NCBI GenBank assembly: GCA_964006375.1
Contig: OZ023269.1
Location: 130,564,809-130,628,808, forward strand
Source of the DNA: Tillus elongatus
Lineage: Eukaryota > Arthropoda > Insecta > Coleoptera > Cleridae
Reading direction: 5' to 3'
DNA: 64,000 nucleotides
Part shown: piece by piece, positions 25,620 through 36,892 of the stretch
Position numbering within the stretch: the stretch's first letter is position 1
How the letters are laid out: every line of letters begins with the position of its first letter
The notes under the pieces: generated by a model
What the model was told of the DNA's origin: nothing
Database searches by the model: none
The model's input: only the letters and a program-made list of their open reading frames with translations
Made by a program: the position numbers and the translations under genes

Positions 25620-26000
25620 TTGCGCATCGCCAATGCATTAAGGTACGAACCGCTACTGGCAATTGTATATCATAAATAAACTTTCCATCTGAACTTTAAA
25701 ATCACTGTCGTTTTCAAGTAACAGGTGTTCCATCTTTAAGGATTAACAAAACTATTTTTCATCTTAATAACTAAGCTAAAATTGGGTTAATATGGCATGT
25801 GGATAAATTTAATGTACACGGTGGTCCGAAAGTAAAAGTACACAAATCACCGGCACAAACTTACTTCAGTCCAACTATAGAGAAAAGAATCTAGTGGGTT
25901 AAGATCCGGGCTATTAGCTGGCCAAGGAATTGGTCTGCCACGAGATTGTGTTTGAATATCTACAGATTTCGCGCTTTGGAGGGAGCTAAAAGCAGTTGGT
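25620..26000. other. No feature seen
   Basis: Unassigned sequence between a HINE-B copy and an old SINE-A tail. Confidence 0.5.
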
Positions 26001-26150
26001 CTGTATACCATGCGATATTGGGAACGTTAAAAACCTCTTTACAAAACAGCACAAGTTCGGCAACATTTTCAGGATAGTGAGGTAAAACTGCTTCCTGGCG
26101 TTAGTAATAGGCCATAGTCGCATAAATAGACTAACGTTAAGAAAAACAAA
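26001..26150 (+). mobile_element. SINE-A copy 2, old body fragment
   Basis: CATGCGATATTGGGAACGTTAA and CAGGATAGTGAGGTAAAACT match the SINE-A body with many changes. The head is lost. The end near 26140 keeps TAACGTTAAGAAA. Confidence 0.7.
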
Positions 26151-26603
26151 AATATAGAAAAGTTGCATTCTGGCAGTCATCATGCAGGAGCTCGTTCTAA
26201 GATGTAGAAATTCAATTCTGGTTACAAACAATAAGAAAGTTGAAAAAGCTATGTCAATGAATGAAAACAATAGGTAAATTTAAAGCTAAAAAGACAGATG
26301 AAAACACCACAGAGTTGAAACTTTGAAAGACAAAGAAAAACACCAAAATATATAACAGAGTATGAAATCAAATCGTAAAATATAAATATAAAGCAAAAAA
26401 CTAAATAAAGCAAATTGCACAGCTGAGAAGAAACTTTAGAGAACAGCTTCATTATTAATTTATCTATTTTACTGATTAAGATCAATAAATGGCTGCGGAA
26501 GGCCACGGGGAACCAGCGCATTGTAACTTTCCCAAAATCCTCAACCATAAAAGACTCAGTCATTGTTGCGACATCGCCTTAAGACTGTGATAATAAGTAC
26601 AAA
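26151..26603. other. No feature seen
   Basis: AT-rich. The minus frame at 26249-26563 has no recognisable domain. Confidence 0.5.
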
Positions 26604-26735
26604 ATTTTTCATCCTCTAATTACGCTAACTTTGTTAGTGAAACGATCGTCAGATCTTTAAAAAGATCTGTTGTGACGATTTGCGTTCTCCAAATATCAGT
26701 GCTCATCACAGGTTCAAATCTCTACTTAGTTACTG
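26604..26735 (+). repeat. Hairpin element, half copy
   Basis: One arm only: TTTTTCATCCTCT, ACGCTAACTTTGTTAGTGAAAC, CGATCGTCAG, then the end region with AGTGCTCATCACAGGTTCAAA. The core start reads CTAATTA instead of CTGATGA, so the hammerhead motif is broken. Confidence 0.75.
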
Positions 26736-26782
26736 TGATAAATTACATAGCAATATACCTACTCTACTAAATTTTATAACAA

Positions 26783-27603
26783 GAGCCTCGGTGGTTCAGG
26801 GGTAAGAACGTGTGCCTCTGAAACGAAGGGTACTGGGTTCGATCCCAGGCTTCTCCTTACACTTTTTCAGTACAAACTGGAGCCTCAGTGGTTCAGGGTG
26901 AAGAATGTGTGCCTCTGAAACGAAGGGTACTGGGTTCGATCCCAGGCTTCTCCTTACACTTTTTCAGTACAAACTGGAGCCTCAGTGGTTCAGGGTGAAG
27001 AATGTGTGCCTCTGAACCAAAGGGTACTGGGTTCGATCCCATAGTTCTCCTTTCACTTTTTCGGTACAAACTGTAACATTAACAGCAACCGAGGTTCTGG
27101 CACTGTATTTGAGCAAGTTAAATGTCTGCACGTTCCGCTCTTCGGAGTGGGCGTAAGGCCGTCGGTCCCGTGTCCATGCGATGTTGGGCACGATAAAAAT
27201 CCCTATCCTTCTTACAGAAAGGCAGGGGTTCGGCAAAATTTCCAGGATAGTGAGGTGAAACTGCTCTCTGGCGTCGGTGATTGGCCATAGTCGCGGAAAT
27301 AGGCCGACGTTAAAGAAACAAAACACACACACAGTACAAACTGTAACATTAACATCAACCGAGGTTCTGGCATTGTATTTTAGCAAGTTGAATGTCTGCA
27401 CGTTCCGCCCTTCGGAGGGGGCGTAAAGCCGTCGGTCCCGTGTCCATGCGATGTTGGGCACGTTAAAGATCCCTACCCTCCTTACAGAAAGGCAGGGGTT
27501 TGGCAAAATTTCCACGATGGTAAGGTGAAACTGCTCTCTGGCGTCGGTGATTGGGCCATAGTCGCGCAAATAGGTCGACGTTAAAGAAACAAAACACACA
27601 CAC
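26783..27603 (+). mobile_element. SINE-A copy 3, three heads and two bodies
   Basis: The 97-bp tRNA-like head is repeated exactly end to end (26783-26879, 26880-26976, from 26977), followed by a body. A second body of about 270 bp follows from 27334, ending in a CA-rich tail. The direct repeats AAATTTTATA at 26769-26778 and 27604-27613 bracket the whole array, so it has one pair of target-site duplications. Two heads share substitutions (GGCTTCTCC, CTGAAACGA) absent from the third. The heads are not functional tRNAs: the anticodon arm does not pair well. Confidence 0.88.
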
Positions 27604-27754
27604 AAATTTTATACTTTATTGTATCTGTCATTCGTATAAACAATATTATTAAACTTTTTGCACGATTATAAGGGCTCCTCTATTTTTGTATAATACCGTA
27701 TACTACTAGTCATTCGGTGGTCGAAATTCGACCGTAATTCATTAAAAACGCTAT

Positions 27755-28893
27755 TGATGTTTACCTTCATTTTGTAAACGGCTCAGATAAGTTCGTTAGC
27801 CAGAAAAATCGGACAAAATTTTCCGGGAAAAGTTTGGGTTTTCTTTTGAAAAAAATTTATATCTCCGAAAATAAAAATTCTAAGGGAACTAAATTTTGTA
27901 CGCTGGTTTCTGTCACAAGGGGTATTTTTGTACTAAAATTCAGATGTCTAGGTTAAAAGACAAAGAAATTACAAGCCTATAATTAAAAAAAAAGTTGCAA
28001 CGTCAAAATTGTAGCCGTACATTATTACGCATATTAGGTATACATAGATTTTATTTTTTTACACCACTCCATATGAACTTTTACTATGCTTTATGAGTTG
28101 AAAATACGGCTCGAAATTACTAACAAGCTCCTAGATATGAGCCGTCATTTTCCTTAATTTCGTTAAAATATGAGAAAAAATCAATTTGAAACAAAACTTG
28201 TATGGTGTAAACAACCAAAACGTTAGAAAAGTAATATACTAGAGATATACCTGTTAGTACGTGCGTCAAGTTGCACCATCACACTATACCCCCCCCCCCC
28301 CCCCCTCTTTGCAATTTATTGTAAATGGGTATACTACCAGTTAGTGCATCGTTAGTGCTCTTTAGTGCACAAAATATTTCGTTAGTGCTTTAATAAAAAC
28401 GGAGATACAGCAAAAAAACCGTGGGGGGGGGTCAACTTGACGCATGATTTTTTGCAAATAAGGTGTGAATGATATCAATCGATAGCAAATCGTTAGTGCT
28501 TCTGAGAAACACAAAAATTTTTGTTAGTGCTCAAATACTTTAGAAAAAACCGTCGATGTCCAGTGGACTTTTTTTTTTCGTTGATAAAAAACACATTTTC
28601 TCTATGACTCGCTGGTTAGTGCATCGTTAGTGCTTTCAAGAAAAACAAACATTTTCGTTAGTCCTCTAATACGAAAGAAGATATACCAGAAAAACCGTGG
28701 GGGCAACTTGACGCATGACAAATTCAATTAGGACGAGATGAAAATTTTTAAGACTTAATTCAATTTGAATAGCACATCTGGTTGTTTGTTATTGCCCTAA
28801 CTTAGTGAAACAGTTCCATAATTAATACAGCTGTAGACTGTTCCCGTGGCTTCACAAGTGCTTGTTCTTTTATAGAAACGATTTCAATTTTTA
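27755..28893 (+). mobile_element. HINE-D copy, split by another small element
   Basis: D-type internal sequence (TTGTAAACGGCTCAGATAAG at the left; TCAATTTGAATAGCACATCT and CCCGTGGCTTCACAAGTGCT near the right) with an insert at 28259-28718. The E5 end and (TA)n are absent. The 65-bp block at 28026-28090 (TAGGTATACATAGATTTTAT onward) is found again at 29232-29296. Confidence 0.75.
28259..28718. mobile_element. Small inverted-repeat element with GTTAGTGC motifs
   Basis: TGCGTCAAGTTGC at 28262-28274 faces its exact complement at 28703-28715, and a second, inner copy of the right end lies at 28432-28447. Between them GTTAGTGC occurs eight times exactly (28340, 28351, 28381, 28492, 28523, 28615, 28626, and once as TTTAGTGC at about 28361), plus one GTTAGTCC. 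A run of 17 C lies at 28289-28305 and a run of 9 G before the inner end. It occupies the place where other D copies have a tRNA-like patch. No frame; family unknown. Confidence 0.7.
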
Positions 28894-29204
28894 CTGGACG
28901 CAGCAAGTGCGTTATGGTAGCGATTTTCATTAGAGTTTTAAATTTTAATAGCTCAATTTCCTACTAACCTAACGTTCATTGACCAGGTAGCAGTTTTTTG
29001 GGAACATTTAAAGTTTATTTTCGGAAAATTTTTGTACATTTTCAAACAATAGTGTCATTTTGATGAAATATGGTAGATTGTTTCTACTATATAGGTTATA
29101 CTGGTAACCAAATTTCATGCTTGCTTTCTTTAAAGAAAAAAGACATATTTGTTATTACTTTTTTTAATGAAAATTTACTACCATAATGCACATGCTGCGT
29201 CCAG
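28894..29204. mobile_element. 311-bp unit with E3 ends inverted at both sides
   Basis: CTGGACGCAGCAAGTGCGTT at the left faces its complement ending CTGCGTCCAG at the right. The interior contains ACTATATAGGTTATACTGGT. Equivalent units are at 54406-54717 (312 bp), 35031-35338 (308 bp), 38073-38362 (290 bp, reversed) and partly 10685-10941. It behaves as a fixed MITE-like unit with TIRs of about 36 bp that also forms the 3' end of C and D type HINE copies. Confidence 0.85.
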
Positions 29205-29296
29205 ACTTTTATATAATATAATCTATTTGTAACACATATTAGGTATACATAGATTTTATTTTTTTACACCACTCCATATGAACTTTTACTATGCCA

Positions 29297-29867
29297 AATC
29301 TCATGCTCCTGCATGCGCGCATTTAGCTTAAAAAGGAGTACAAAGTTTTTTCTTCACGTATTAATGTATAGATGTAAAGATATAAATAATTATTAAGGAG
29401 GTGGATCTAATAACAATAGATTGTTTTGCCCTTCGCTAATTTTTCAACAGATGTGGCTTTTATATAAGCTTGCAAAATAAAAATGTTTAACAAAATTGCA
29501 TAAAAAATAATCACCTTGCACCTGCTGCTTTTATTTTCAAATTGAAAAACCCTCGATATAGACGTTTCTATTTAAAAATAATCTGTTATGCTCGGCTGAC
29601 AAAGTGTTTATGCTAAAATAACGCACTAAAATCACGTATTTAAAATTCCATTAAATCCGACAAACCGTTCGAAAATCCTGTGGATAAAATAAAATCCTGT
29701 TGGACGATTTGTATTTTCTTTTTATCCACGTATTTTACACTGTACTGACCCTAAATTAGTATGCATATTGCGTCATTGGCTGAAATGTCATTTATTTACA
29801 GTGCGACCAATCAAATGAGAAACAATATTTTTTTAATACTCTACTGTTATGAAATTAATCGTAATTT
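29297..29867. other. No feature seen
   Basis: AT-rich, without recognised repeats apart from the 65-bp block that ends at 29296. Confidence 0.5.
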
Positions 29868-29980
29868 CAGTGAATTTTCTTTAAAAAAAATCACTAATGA
29901 GGTCCCAACTTTTGCATTTTCAAAAAATTTCTTCAAATGAGCGCAAACTAATCCCTCTAGAAGAATATCCTGGGTCAGTT

Positions 29981-29986
<6 letters not shown>

Positions 29987-30062
<76 letters not shown>
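29987..30062. repeat. (TA)n array, 76 bp
   Basis: Core of the HINE-A copy at 29868-31115. Confidence 0.95.
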
Positions 30063-30066
<4 letters not shown>

Positions 30067-30706
30067 ACCGATAACTCAGCAAATAATGGACCGATTCTGA
30101 CAAAATTTGGCGGGCTCCTTCCTTTTGTTAGTGGATTGGTTGGATAAGGTTGTTACCCAGGAAAATCGAACTAGGTTTTCTTGGAACATTTTTCGTTTTA
30201 TTATGTAAAAAATCATATAACAAAGCTATGGCAACCAAAATGGGCAGACTCGTTTATATTGTAAAACTCTGCACCAAAGTTTAGGTCTCTAAGGTGAAAG
30301 AAAAAAAGTTATAGGCACTTAATTAAGCAAAATTTTAGTGCCTCTAAAAGCCAGAGAAGACGGGATACCAAAATATTGGATGTGTTAAACAAAATCTATT
30401 AAATATTACAGACAACGTTTATCTTTTATAGGCGCAAAAATTTCAAGAAGTACCAGAAAAGTTGATTTGAAAATTTTATAATTTTTCTTCTGTAAATGTC
30501 AAACTAGAGATTTGTAACGTGAAAATTAATATAACTATTTTGTTTTATGAATCGTAAATATTGCATAGAATGTATATTAGAATGTTCTAGATTTATGCTA
30601 CTATTCTCGTTTGTTAAAATAGTTGAAATATGCCTCTAAAGACATTACATATTACAAATAAATAATTGAAGATCATTAAGGGTTATCTACCTTTTATTGC
30701 ACAATA

Positions 30707-30785
30707 TTTTCAAAGTGCTACTGTGGTCGATTGTTAAGATAGCTTGCTGATAAGCAAAGGAACGCTGGTTCAAATCTCACCGGTG
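30707..30785 (+). repeat. tRNA-like patch inside HINE-A
   Basis: GTGGTCGATTGTTAAGATAG resembles a tRNA 5' region with an A-box, and GGTTCAAATCTCACCGGTGA a B-box and 3' side, with CTTGC and GCAAAG available for an anticodon stem. It could be an internal Pol III promoter captured by the repeat. Confidence 0.5.
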
Positions 30786-31119
30786 ACTGATTTTTCTTTT
30801 GGCTTTTTTTATTTTTCTTCCTCTTTGATTCAATATTAAGGTTATATAATGTATTTCCAATATTTTTAGCGACTTGGTGTTGAAAAAAATCACTAATGAA
30901 AGATAAGCACTTTGGAGACTTTTAATTCAAGTTTAATAGCAGCTGTTGTTGTCTTTGGTTGGTAATACCGTTCCACAGTTAACATAGACCTAGAGATTTA
31001 TGACATTAGAAGAGGTTGTTTTCTTCTATACAACCGGATTCAATTTTTACAGCATCCACAGGCAAAAAAAAATTCTCTGTGAAGCCACAGAATAAGTATC
31101 TAGTTCTAGATCTAATTAA

Positions 31120-31394
31120 TTAAAAGTTGATTTACCTCTAACTTTAGAGATTATTTTGGTACATAGGATACCCTTTAGGATAGAAACCAGCGTACCAAAT
31201 TTTGTTGCTAGAGTTTTATGATTTCTGAAGATATAATTTTTTCCGTAAGAAAACGCAAAGTTTTCCGGGAAAACCTGTGTCGATTTTCCTGGCTAACGAA
31301 CTTATCCAAGCCACGTGCGAGAGGAGGGTACTCACCAAATTTGATCAAAATCGACCCATTATTTTTTAAGTTATCGGTGTGATACATATCCATA

Positions 31395-31479
<85 letters not shown>

Positions 31480-31600
31480 TAAAACAGATCCTGGATTTGT
31501 GTTCTAGGGGCCTAGTTCGCGCTCATTTGAAGAATTTTTTCCATATTCAAAAGTCGGGATCTCTTCATTAGTGATTTTTTTAAAGAAAATTCACTAATAA
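31120..31600 (-). mobile_element. HINE-A E5 half, inverted
   Basis: Middle block, (TA)n at 31397-31476, E5-side block and E5 end with its inverted repeat at 31567-31598 (AAAGAAAATTCACTAA at the outer side). Confidence 0.85.
31397..31476. repeat. (TA)n array, 80 bp
   Basis: Core of the inverted HINE-A half at 31120-31600. Confidence 0.95.
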
Positions 31601-32102
31601 TATGACAAGCTGATGTATGTCGTTATCTTCGTAATATAGAACCTACCTCTATTGTCGCTAATGTTAATTTTATTATTGTGATCATTGTTACGATTATTAT
31701 TGTTATAAGTTGATTTTATTTTTATGGCAAATAGTGATATACATCACATAGACATTTATAAGACGCCTTCTCTTATTTATATTCTATTTTTAAAGAATTT
31801 TTTGACCAAAATAACCTAAGGTAGCAACGTATTTTTATTTATAGTTGTCATGAATACGTACGAATAGATTCAATACTCCCCTGCTTGACGATGCCGTAAA
31901 CGGTGAAAGCGGTTGCAGAGGAGAAAGCAAGCACTTGTGAAGCCATTGTATTTAGTATAAAACGGTTAAATAAGAGCATCATAAATTAATACACAGAAAA
32001 ATGTCACTTATAAAAGTTACAAAGCTAAGTGGGTTTGCCTCACCTCGTACAAGAGGAGAATCAATTTATATATGGTTTACAAATGCTAGAAGTACGGCAA
32101 CT
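31601..32102. other. No feature seen
   Basis: Unassigned sequence up to the target duplication of the next SINE-A. Confidence 0.5.
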
Positions 32103-32116
32103 AAATCTAAGTTAGC

Positions 32117-32470
32117 AGAACCTCGGTGGTTCAGGGGTAAGAACGTGTGCCTCTGAACCGAAGGGTACTGGGTTCGATCCCAGGGTACTCCTTTCACTTT
32201 TTCAGTACAAACTGTAATATTAACATCAACCGAGGTTCTGGCATTGTATTTGAGCAAGTTGAATGTCTGCACGTTCTGCAGGGGGCGTAAAGCCGTCGGT
32301 CTCGTGTCCATGCGATGTTGGGCACATTAAAGATCCCTACCCTCCTTACAGAAAGGAAGGGGTTTGGCAAAATTTCCAGGATAGTGAGGTGAAACTGCTC
32401 TCTGGCGTCGGTGATTGGCTATAGCCGCGGAAATAGGCCGACGTTAAAGAAACAAAACACACACACACAC
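32117..32470 (+). mobile_element. SINE-A copy 4 with 14-bp target duplication
   Basis: Full length, 354 bp: head with GGTTCGATCCC, body, and a CA-rich tail. Perfect direct repeats AAATCTAAGTTAGC at 32103-32116 and 32471-32484. A 10-base or so deletion in the body (CGTTCTGCAGGGGGCG) distinguishes it. The perfect duplication marks it as young relative to the other copies. Confidence 0.93.
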
Positions 32471-32761
32471 AAATCTAAGTTAGCTTTGGATATGGTGGTG
32501 TGTTATATGATATTTGGAAAGGGTAAGTACCCAAGTGTCTCTGATAGCATGATCTAGTGAATTTATACTACAGTTGTTCCAATTATAAAACTTTTTCAAA
32601 ATACGACAGTGGAAAGTTTGACACAAAAAATAAATTGAATGTTAAATATAACTAAACAAATTATATTTCACAAATCAAATAAGCTTTCGTAAGATTTCAG
32701 TTAAATTGGCTGTTACTTTATTCTTTTATTAAATAAAGACAGACTTTGTACTTTTTATTAG

Positions 32762-32862
32762 GAGTCAAGAACAGGAGACGCCTTTTATCGCCTCTTCCCT
32801 GATGACCAAACCTTGACACTTGAAAGAGAAAGAAGCAGAGAAATTATTTCTCTAAGTACAAG
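32762..32862 (+). CDS. Possible orphan exon (tentative)
   Basis: A 101-base open stretch lies between a good acceptor (CTTTGTACTTTTTATTAG) and a fair donor (ACAAG then GTAAAG). The frame gives GDAFYRLFPDDQTLTLERER. The charged, non-repetitive composition is unlike the surrounding repeats, and the flanks are free of recognised elements. I do not recognise the protein. No partner exon was found, so it may be chance. Confidence 0.25.
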
Positions 32863-32869
32863 GTAAAGT

Positions 32870-33524
32870 TCAAATATTTCTCGAGAATTTCTGTTTTACG
32901 GTTTCAGAGGTTAAAGTTAAAATTTATAAAGTTGCAACAAGTGGCGACCGTTTCAAATTTCATTAAGAGTGGTTTCCTTTATTTTCGTGTTAAATGAAAC
33001 AGTATCTTAATGCCGACAATAATTTATCCGGTAAATTATGTCTGGTGTGTCATGTTTTAAACATTTTCAGACACCTATTACAGCCATACGAGGAACAATT
33101 TTCTCTTTGCTCACTTAAAAATTATAACTTCTAGTCGCTTTATTTTCACAAACTGGTTCTATCTCTTAAAAAAACACAGTCTTGTTTTGCTAAGAATGAA
33201 AATCTGTCTCGATCAAGGCAACCCGCAACTCAAATAAGCTTGCCTATCCTACACACAAAATTCTTTAAATCATAAAAGCGTGCTACATGGTTACTCGGCG
33301 CACAATAGGCTATCCATTGAATTTTGCTCTATCGAAAATTATAGAAGATTTAAAAATGCAGCAAAGAACTTCTTCCCAGGGGGGTGCTTATATTCAATTG
33401 ATGGGTTTTCCGATACGTAATTTAGAGTATTTAAATACTTGCCATGACATACGTTATTTGTAGTTGCTTCGAACATTTTAAAATGATGTTTGTCATACGC
33501 TATACATCAATGGTGGGGGGACTT
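32870..33524. other. No feature seen
   Basis: AT-rich sequence after the tentative exon; no repeat recognised until the HINE-D piece. Confidence 0.5.
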
Positions 33525-34235
33525 TTTAGTGAATTTTCTTTCACAAAGTAAAGGCAACCAAATTTGGTACGCTGGTTTCTGTCATAAAGAGTATCCTATG
33601 TACCAAAATTCAGATCTCTATCTTAAAAGACAAAAAGTTAGAGGTAAATTAATTTTTTAATTAATTAAATCTGATTAAAGAAAGTTGAAACGTCAAAATT
33701 GATAATTATGGTAGGAGTACGAATGTGAGTAAAAATACCACATTAAATGACTAACAGGCTCTTCGATATGTGTCTAAGTCGTTATTTTCATTTATTTCAT
33801 TAAAATATGAGCAAAAAATCCATTCTAAATAAAAATTGTTTGGTGTAAATAGTAAAGACGTTAGACAATTATTATACTACCGGATATACATCTATCATGT
33901 CGACCGTTGCCGAGTGGGCTAAGCCCTGTACATCAGATAATCGAGTCCTATATGACGAGTTCTAATCCTAGTTGGTGACTTCACTTTTTACCAATTTTTT
34001 TACTCTCATGTCACTTTACCGTTATCTGATCAGATTGTTATTATTCCGATGAATCTTTTAGCAAGTTTTTGTATGAAAAATAATTTAATAAAGAGGAGAT
34101 GAAAGTTTTAAGACTTAGTTCAATTTGAATAGCATATCTCGTTGTTTGTTCTTCCCCTAACTTAGTGAAACCGTTCCATATTTAGTACAGTCGTAGACTA
34201 TTCCCGTGGCTTCACAAGTGCTTGATTTAATTTTC
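33525..34235 (+). mobile_element. HINE-D copy, internal part
   Basis: D-type sequence shared with 62900-63200 (AATTGATAATTATGGTAGGA) and, reversed, with 38840-39990. It includes the tRNA-like patch at 33899-33980 and ends at GTGGCTTCACAAGTGCTTGA, where the next copy's E5 begins. Confidence 0.8.
33899..33980 (+). repeat. tRNA-Leu/Ser-like patch inside HINE-D
   Basis: GTTGCCGAGTGGGCTAAGCC is close to the 5' part of class II tRNAs (A-box), and GAGTTCTAATCC about 50 bases on is a weak B-box, with room for a long variable arm. A reversed relative lies at 39112-39200. It is not folded well enough to be called a tRNA gene. Confidence 0.55.
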
Positions 34236-34239
34236 TTAA

Positions 34240-34274
34240 AAAAAATTCACTAATGAGGAGATCCCGACTTATGA

Positions 34275-34364
<90 letters not shown>

Positions 34365-35338
34365 AAGGGTGAACTATTTACTAAAATTTCGGTCTGTAAG
34401 TTTAAAGACAGAAAAGTTATAGGCATTAAAAAAAATTAGGGTTTTCCTCAAAACGTAAAAAGTCGCGACTTGAATCGTCAAAATTGGCAAGATTTAGGCA
34501 AAAAACCTGAAATAAATACGGATTATGTAAAGAGTGTTCTGCAAACCTTTAAGTTTCAGCTTCAACCATCATTACCCTTCATTTTACTAAAATATTTGCA
34601 GAAAATTCATATCTAATAGACCCTTTCTCTGATGCTTTGGCAGTAGTTTTAGTTCAGTTTATGGTTTAATGGTCTACATTTTTTAGCTAAGTTTCGTAGA
34701 AAAAAATCGTTAATGAGGAGACCGCGACTTGTGAATTTAAAAAGATTTCTTCAAATGACCGCAAACTAGGTCCCCTAGAATCCATATCCGGATTTACTTT
34801 GTGTTTACATATATACAGGGTGACGCATTTCTACGGAAAAGCCTAATATAATTGTTATTATGCAAGAAAAAATTGTATACGTTACTTATAAGCTGTCTTG
34901 AGCTGCATCTTCTAAAATTATTTTGACATACACATAAGTTGTTGGTGATCCCTAAAATTTTTTTTCAACATTCCTTATTGCATTTTTGCATTTTTAATCG
35001 AAATATGATGCACGTTTCTTAAAAAAAATCGAGACACAGTAAGTGCGTTTTGGTAGCGAATTTTCATTAAATGCTGCAAAATTCAATAACTCAATTTGCT
35101 ATTAACGTAAGGTTCGTCGGCTAGGAAACGAGTTTTCTCGGAAACATTTTAAGTATATTTTCGGAAAATTTTTGTACATTTTCAAACAATAGTTATTGTT
35201 ATAAAATATGGCACATTGTTTCTACTATATAGGTTATACCGGTGACCAAATTGATGCCTGCTTGCATTAAAGAGACATATTTGCTATTAAAAACATTTTT
35301 ATGAAAATTCACTTCCATAACGCACTTGCTGCGTCTAG
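34240..35338 (+). mobile_element. HINE-C copy
   Basis: E5 at 34240-34262, (TA)n at 34279-34361 placed unusually close to E5, and C-type interior. A second E5-like block is at 34700-34800 (AATGAGGAGACCGCGACTTG). It ends in the inverted-E3 unit at 35031-35338. Confidence 0.8.
34279..34361. repeat. (TA)n array, 83 bp
   Basis: Core of the HINE-C copy at 34240-35338. Confidence 0.95.
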
Positions 35339-35344
35339 ACTTTT

Positions 35345-36610
35345 TTATTTATATGGATTTTTGTTAAAATGTGTAGATCATTTCCATGAAAACTCGCTAC
35401 CATAACGAAGCTGGTGCGGCGAGACTTTTTGATGTCTTATAACGCAATCGGAAAAACATTTCTGGCTGGAGACACAAGAAGGAAATTTATGTTAAAAGTA
35501 AAAGCAAGGGGGTAGGTTCATTAGTATTTAACCTAAATTTCAACCGCAGAAGCTTCCTTTATGGATAACATTAGCATTCTCTGCAGTTAAAATGTAGAAC
35601 AGCTATTAAGTGTTTGTAAACTTAATCAAAAGGAAAACTAGGCAGTAAAGTCAACGAGGTCTTTAGCATAGAATTTAGGTTGCATTTCTGACTTTAAGCG
35701 CACCTTATTTACGAGAACGTGAGAGTTTGCTACACGTTTATAGGGTCCCACGTAACAGATATTGAAAATGCGCATACATATATGTAAATCTTAGAAAACA
35801 GGCTCGTAACATGAAACATCAAACGTACGGGGAACATGAAAGCGCACCCAGCAAACAGCAAACAGCAGAGGGCAGGCAACCAAGCAGCTTGAGTGAAATT
35901 TCTCTTGACCCAGTATTAGAATTACAGAACCATAGGTTAATGTGTACTTAAAGAGACTTCCCAGATAGGCCACAAGGTTCAGCTCAGCTTCGAAGGGGTA
36001 ATTTCAGATAATACGTCTATGTGAAATAATTACTAAATTAGAAACATCTTACTTCATTGGCAGTGATGCAGCCAGCTCTTCTTATTGGATTTGCATCCAC
36101 TTAGACCACTTCAAAAGATCAGCTGCTTTGTAGACTAAGCACACACAGGCTCAAGTAGATTAATCCGATAGATGTACATACAGGAGTGGCTACAAATATG
36201 GAAAAATGTGATATTGTGGAAGCCGATACTTGATGTAAATCCATTGTCAACTTAAAAATGGAAAAACGTATCTCGTGTCTTTGAAAATCTGGCCTAACTG
36301 ACGACGTGCGGAAGCTACAATGCAATTAAAAGAGGTGCTGGAGGGAGAGAGAGAGTCGTTGTTGCGACGAACAAGGCAACATCGCTTTTAGACTGTGATA
36401 ATCCTCATGTAGGTACTTGATATATTTTGTACAAGAAGCCTGTTTTAATTTACAGATATTGCCTGTGTCCGTAGCTTTGTACATCAGAGTATATGTGAGA
36501 AAAAAAAATACAGACGTTCCAGTAGAGACACTGTCTGTAGCTAACAGATTTTTAAAAGTTTTCTTAGAACCAGCATCACATTAGCCAGGCAAGAATAAGA
36601 AAGGCAACTA
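35345..36610. other. Mostly unassigned, two small repeat scraps
   Basis: A degraded E3 lies at about 35385-35432 (CTCGCTACCATAACGAAGCT), and a block shared with 4848-4890 at 36208-36256. Otherwise no recognised element or domain. Confidence 0.5.
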
Positions 36611-36679
36611 TTGTCCAATGGGTACAAAAATAAATTCTATAAGCATGTTCTTTCACCACTTTATTCTAAGTTATCTCGA

Positions 36680-36884
36680 CCTGTTTTACGTCATCAAGAG
36701 ATCAAGCGACGAATGCTTTGTGGCGAACTTTACTCAGGACCTAACTGGTTCTTTGCCTGCAGTCAATTTTTCTAGGCCTACAAATACTTTGTCTTCGATA
36801 CATCTTACTTCAAAAAATATTTTGGCTGCTATTTCAAATCTACCTTACAACTGCTCATTCGGACCTGATGGAATAATTTAACAC
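36680..36884 (+). pseudogene. Non-LTR reverse transcriptase fragment, other family
   Basis: Plus-strand frame with SSIHLTSKNILAAISNLPYN followed by GPDGI, the spacing and sequence of the region just before reverse transcriptase motif 1 in CR1-like LINEs (S-x-GPDGIP). It is unlike LINE-A, whose equivalent reads VSDLDEIPA. It breaks off at 36884, shortly before LINE-A copy 4. Confidence 0.7.
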
Positions 36885-36892
36885 CTTTTTTA

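Larger units (their letters stand above)
29868..31115 (+). mobile_element. HINE-A copy facing an inverted partner
   Basis: E5 at about 29871-29903 (GTGAATTTTCTTTAAAAAAA then ATCACTAATGAGG), (TA)n at 29987-30062, A-type interior, a tRNA-like patch at 30707-30785, to about 31115. It meets the E5 half of an opposite-strand copy (31120-31600), so the composite begins and ends with E5. Confidence 0.85.

Noticed and set aside
26783..27060. Cluster of three tRNA genes
   Set aside because: Heads are identical tandem SINE heads with a poorly paired anticodon arm and a SINE body after the third.
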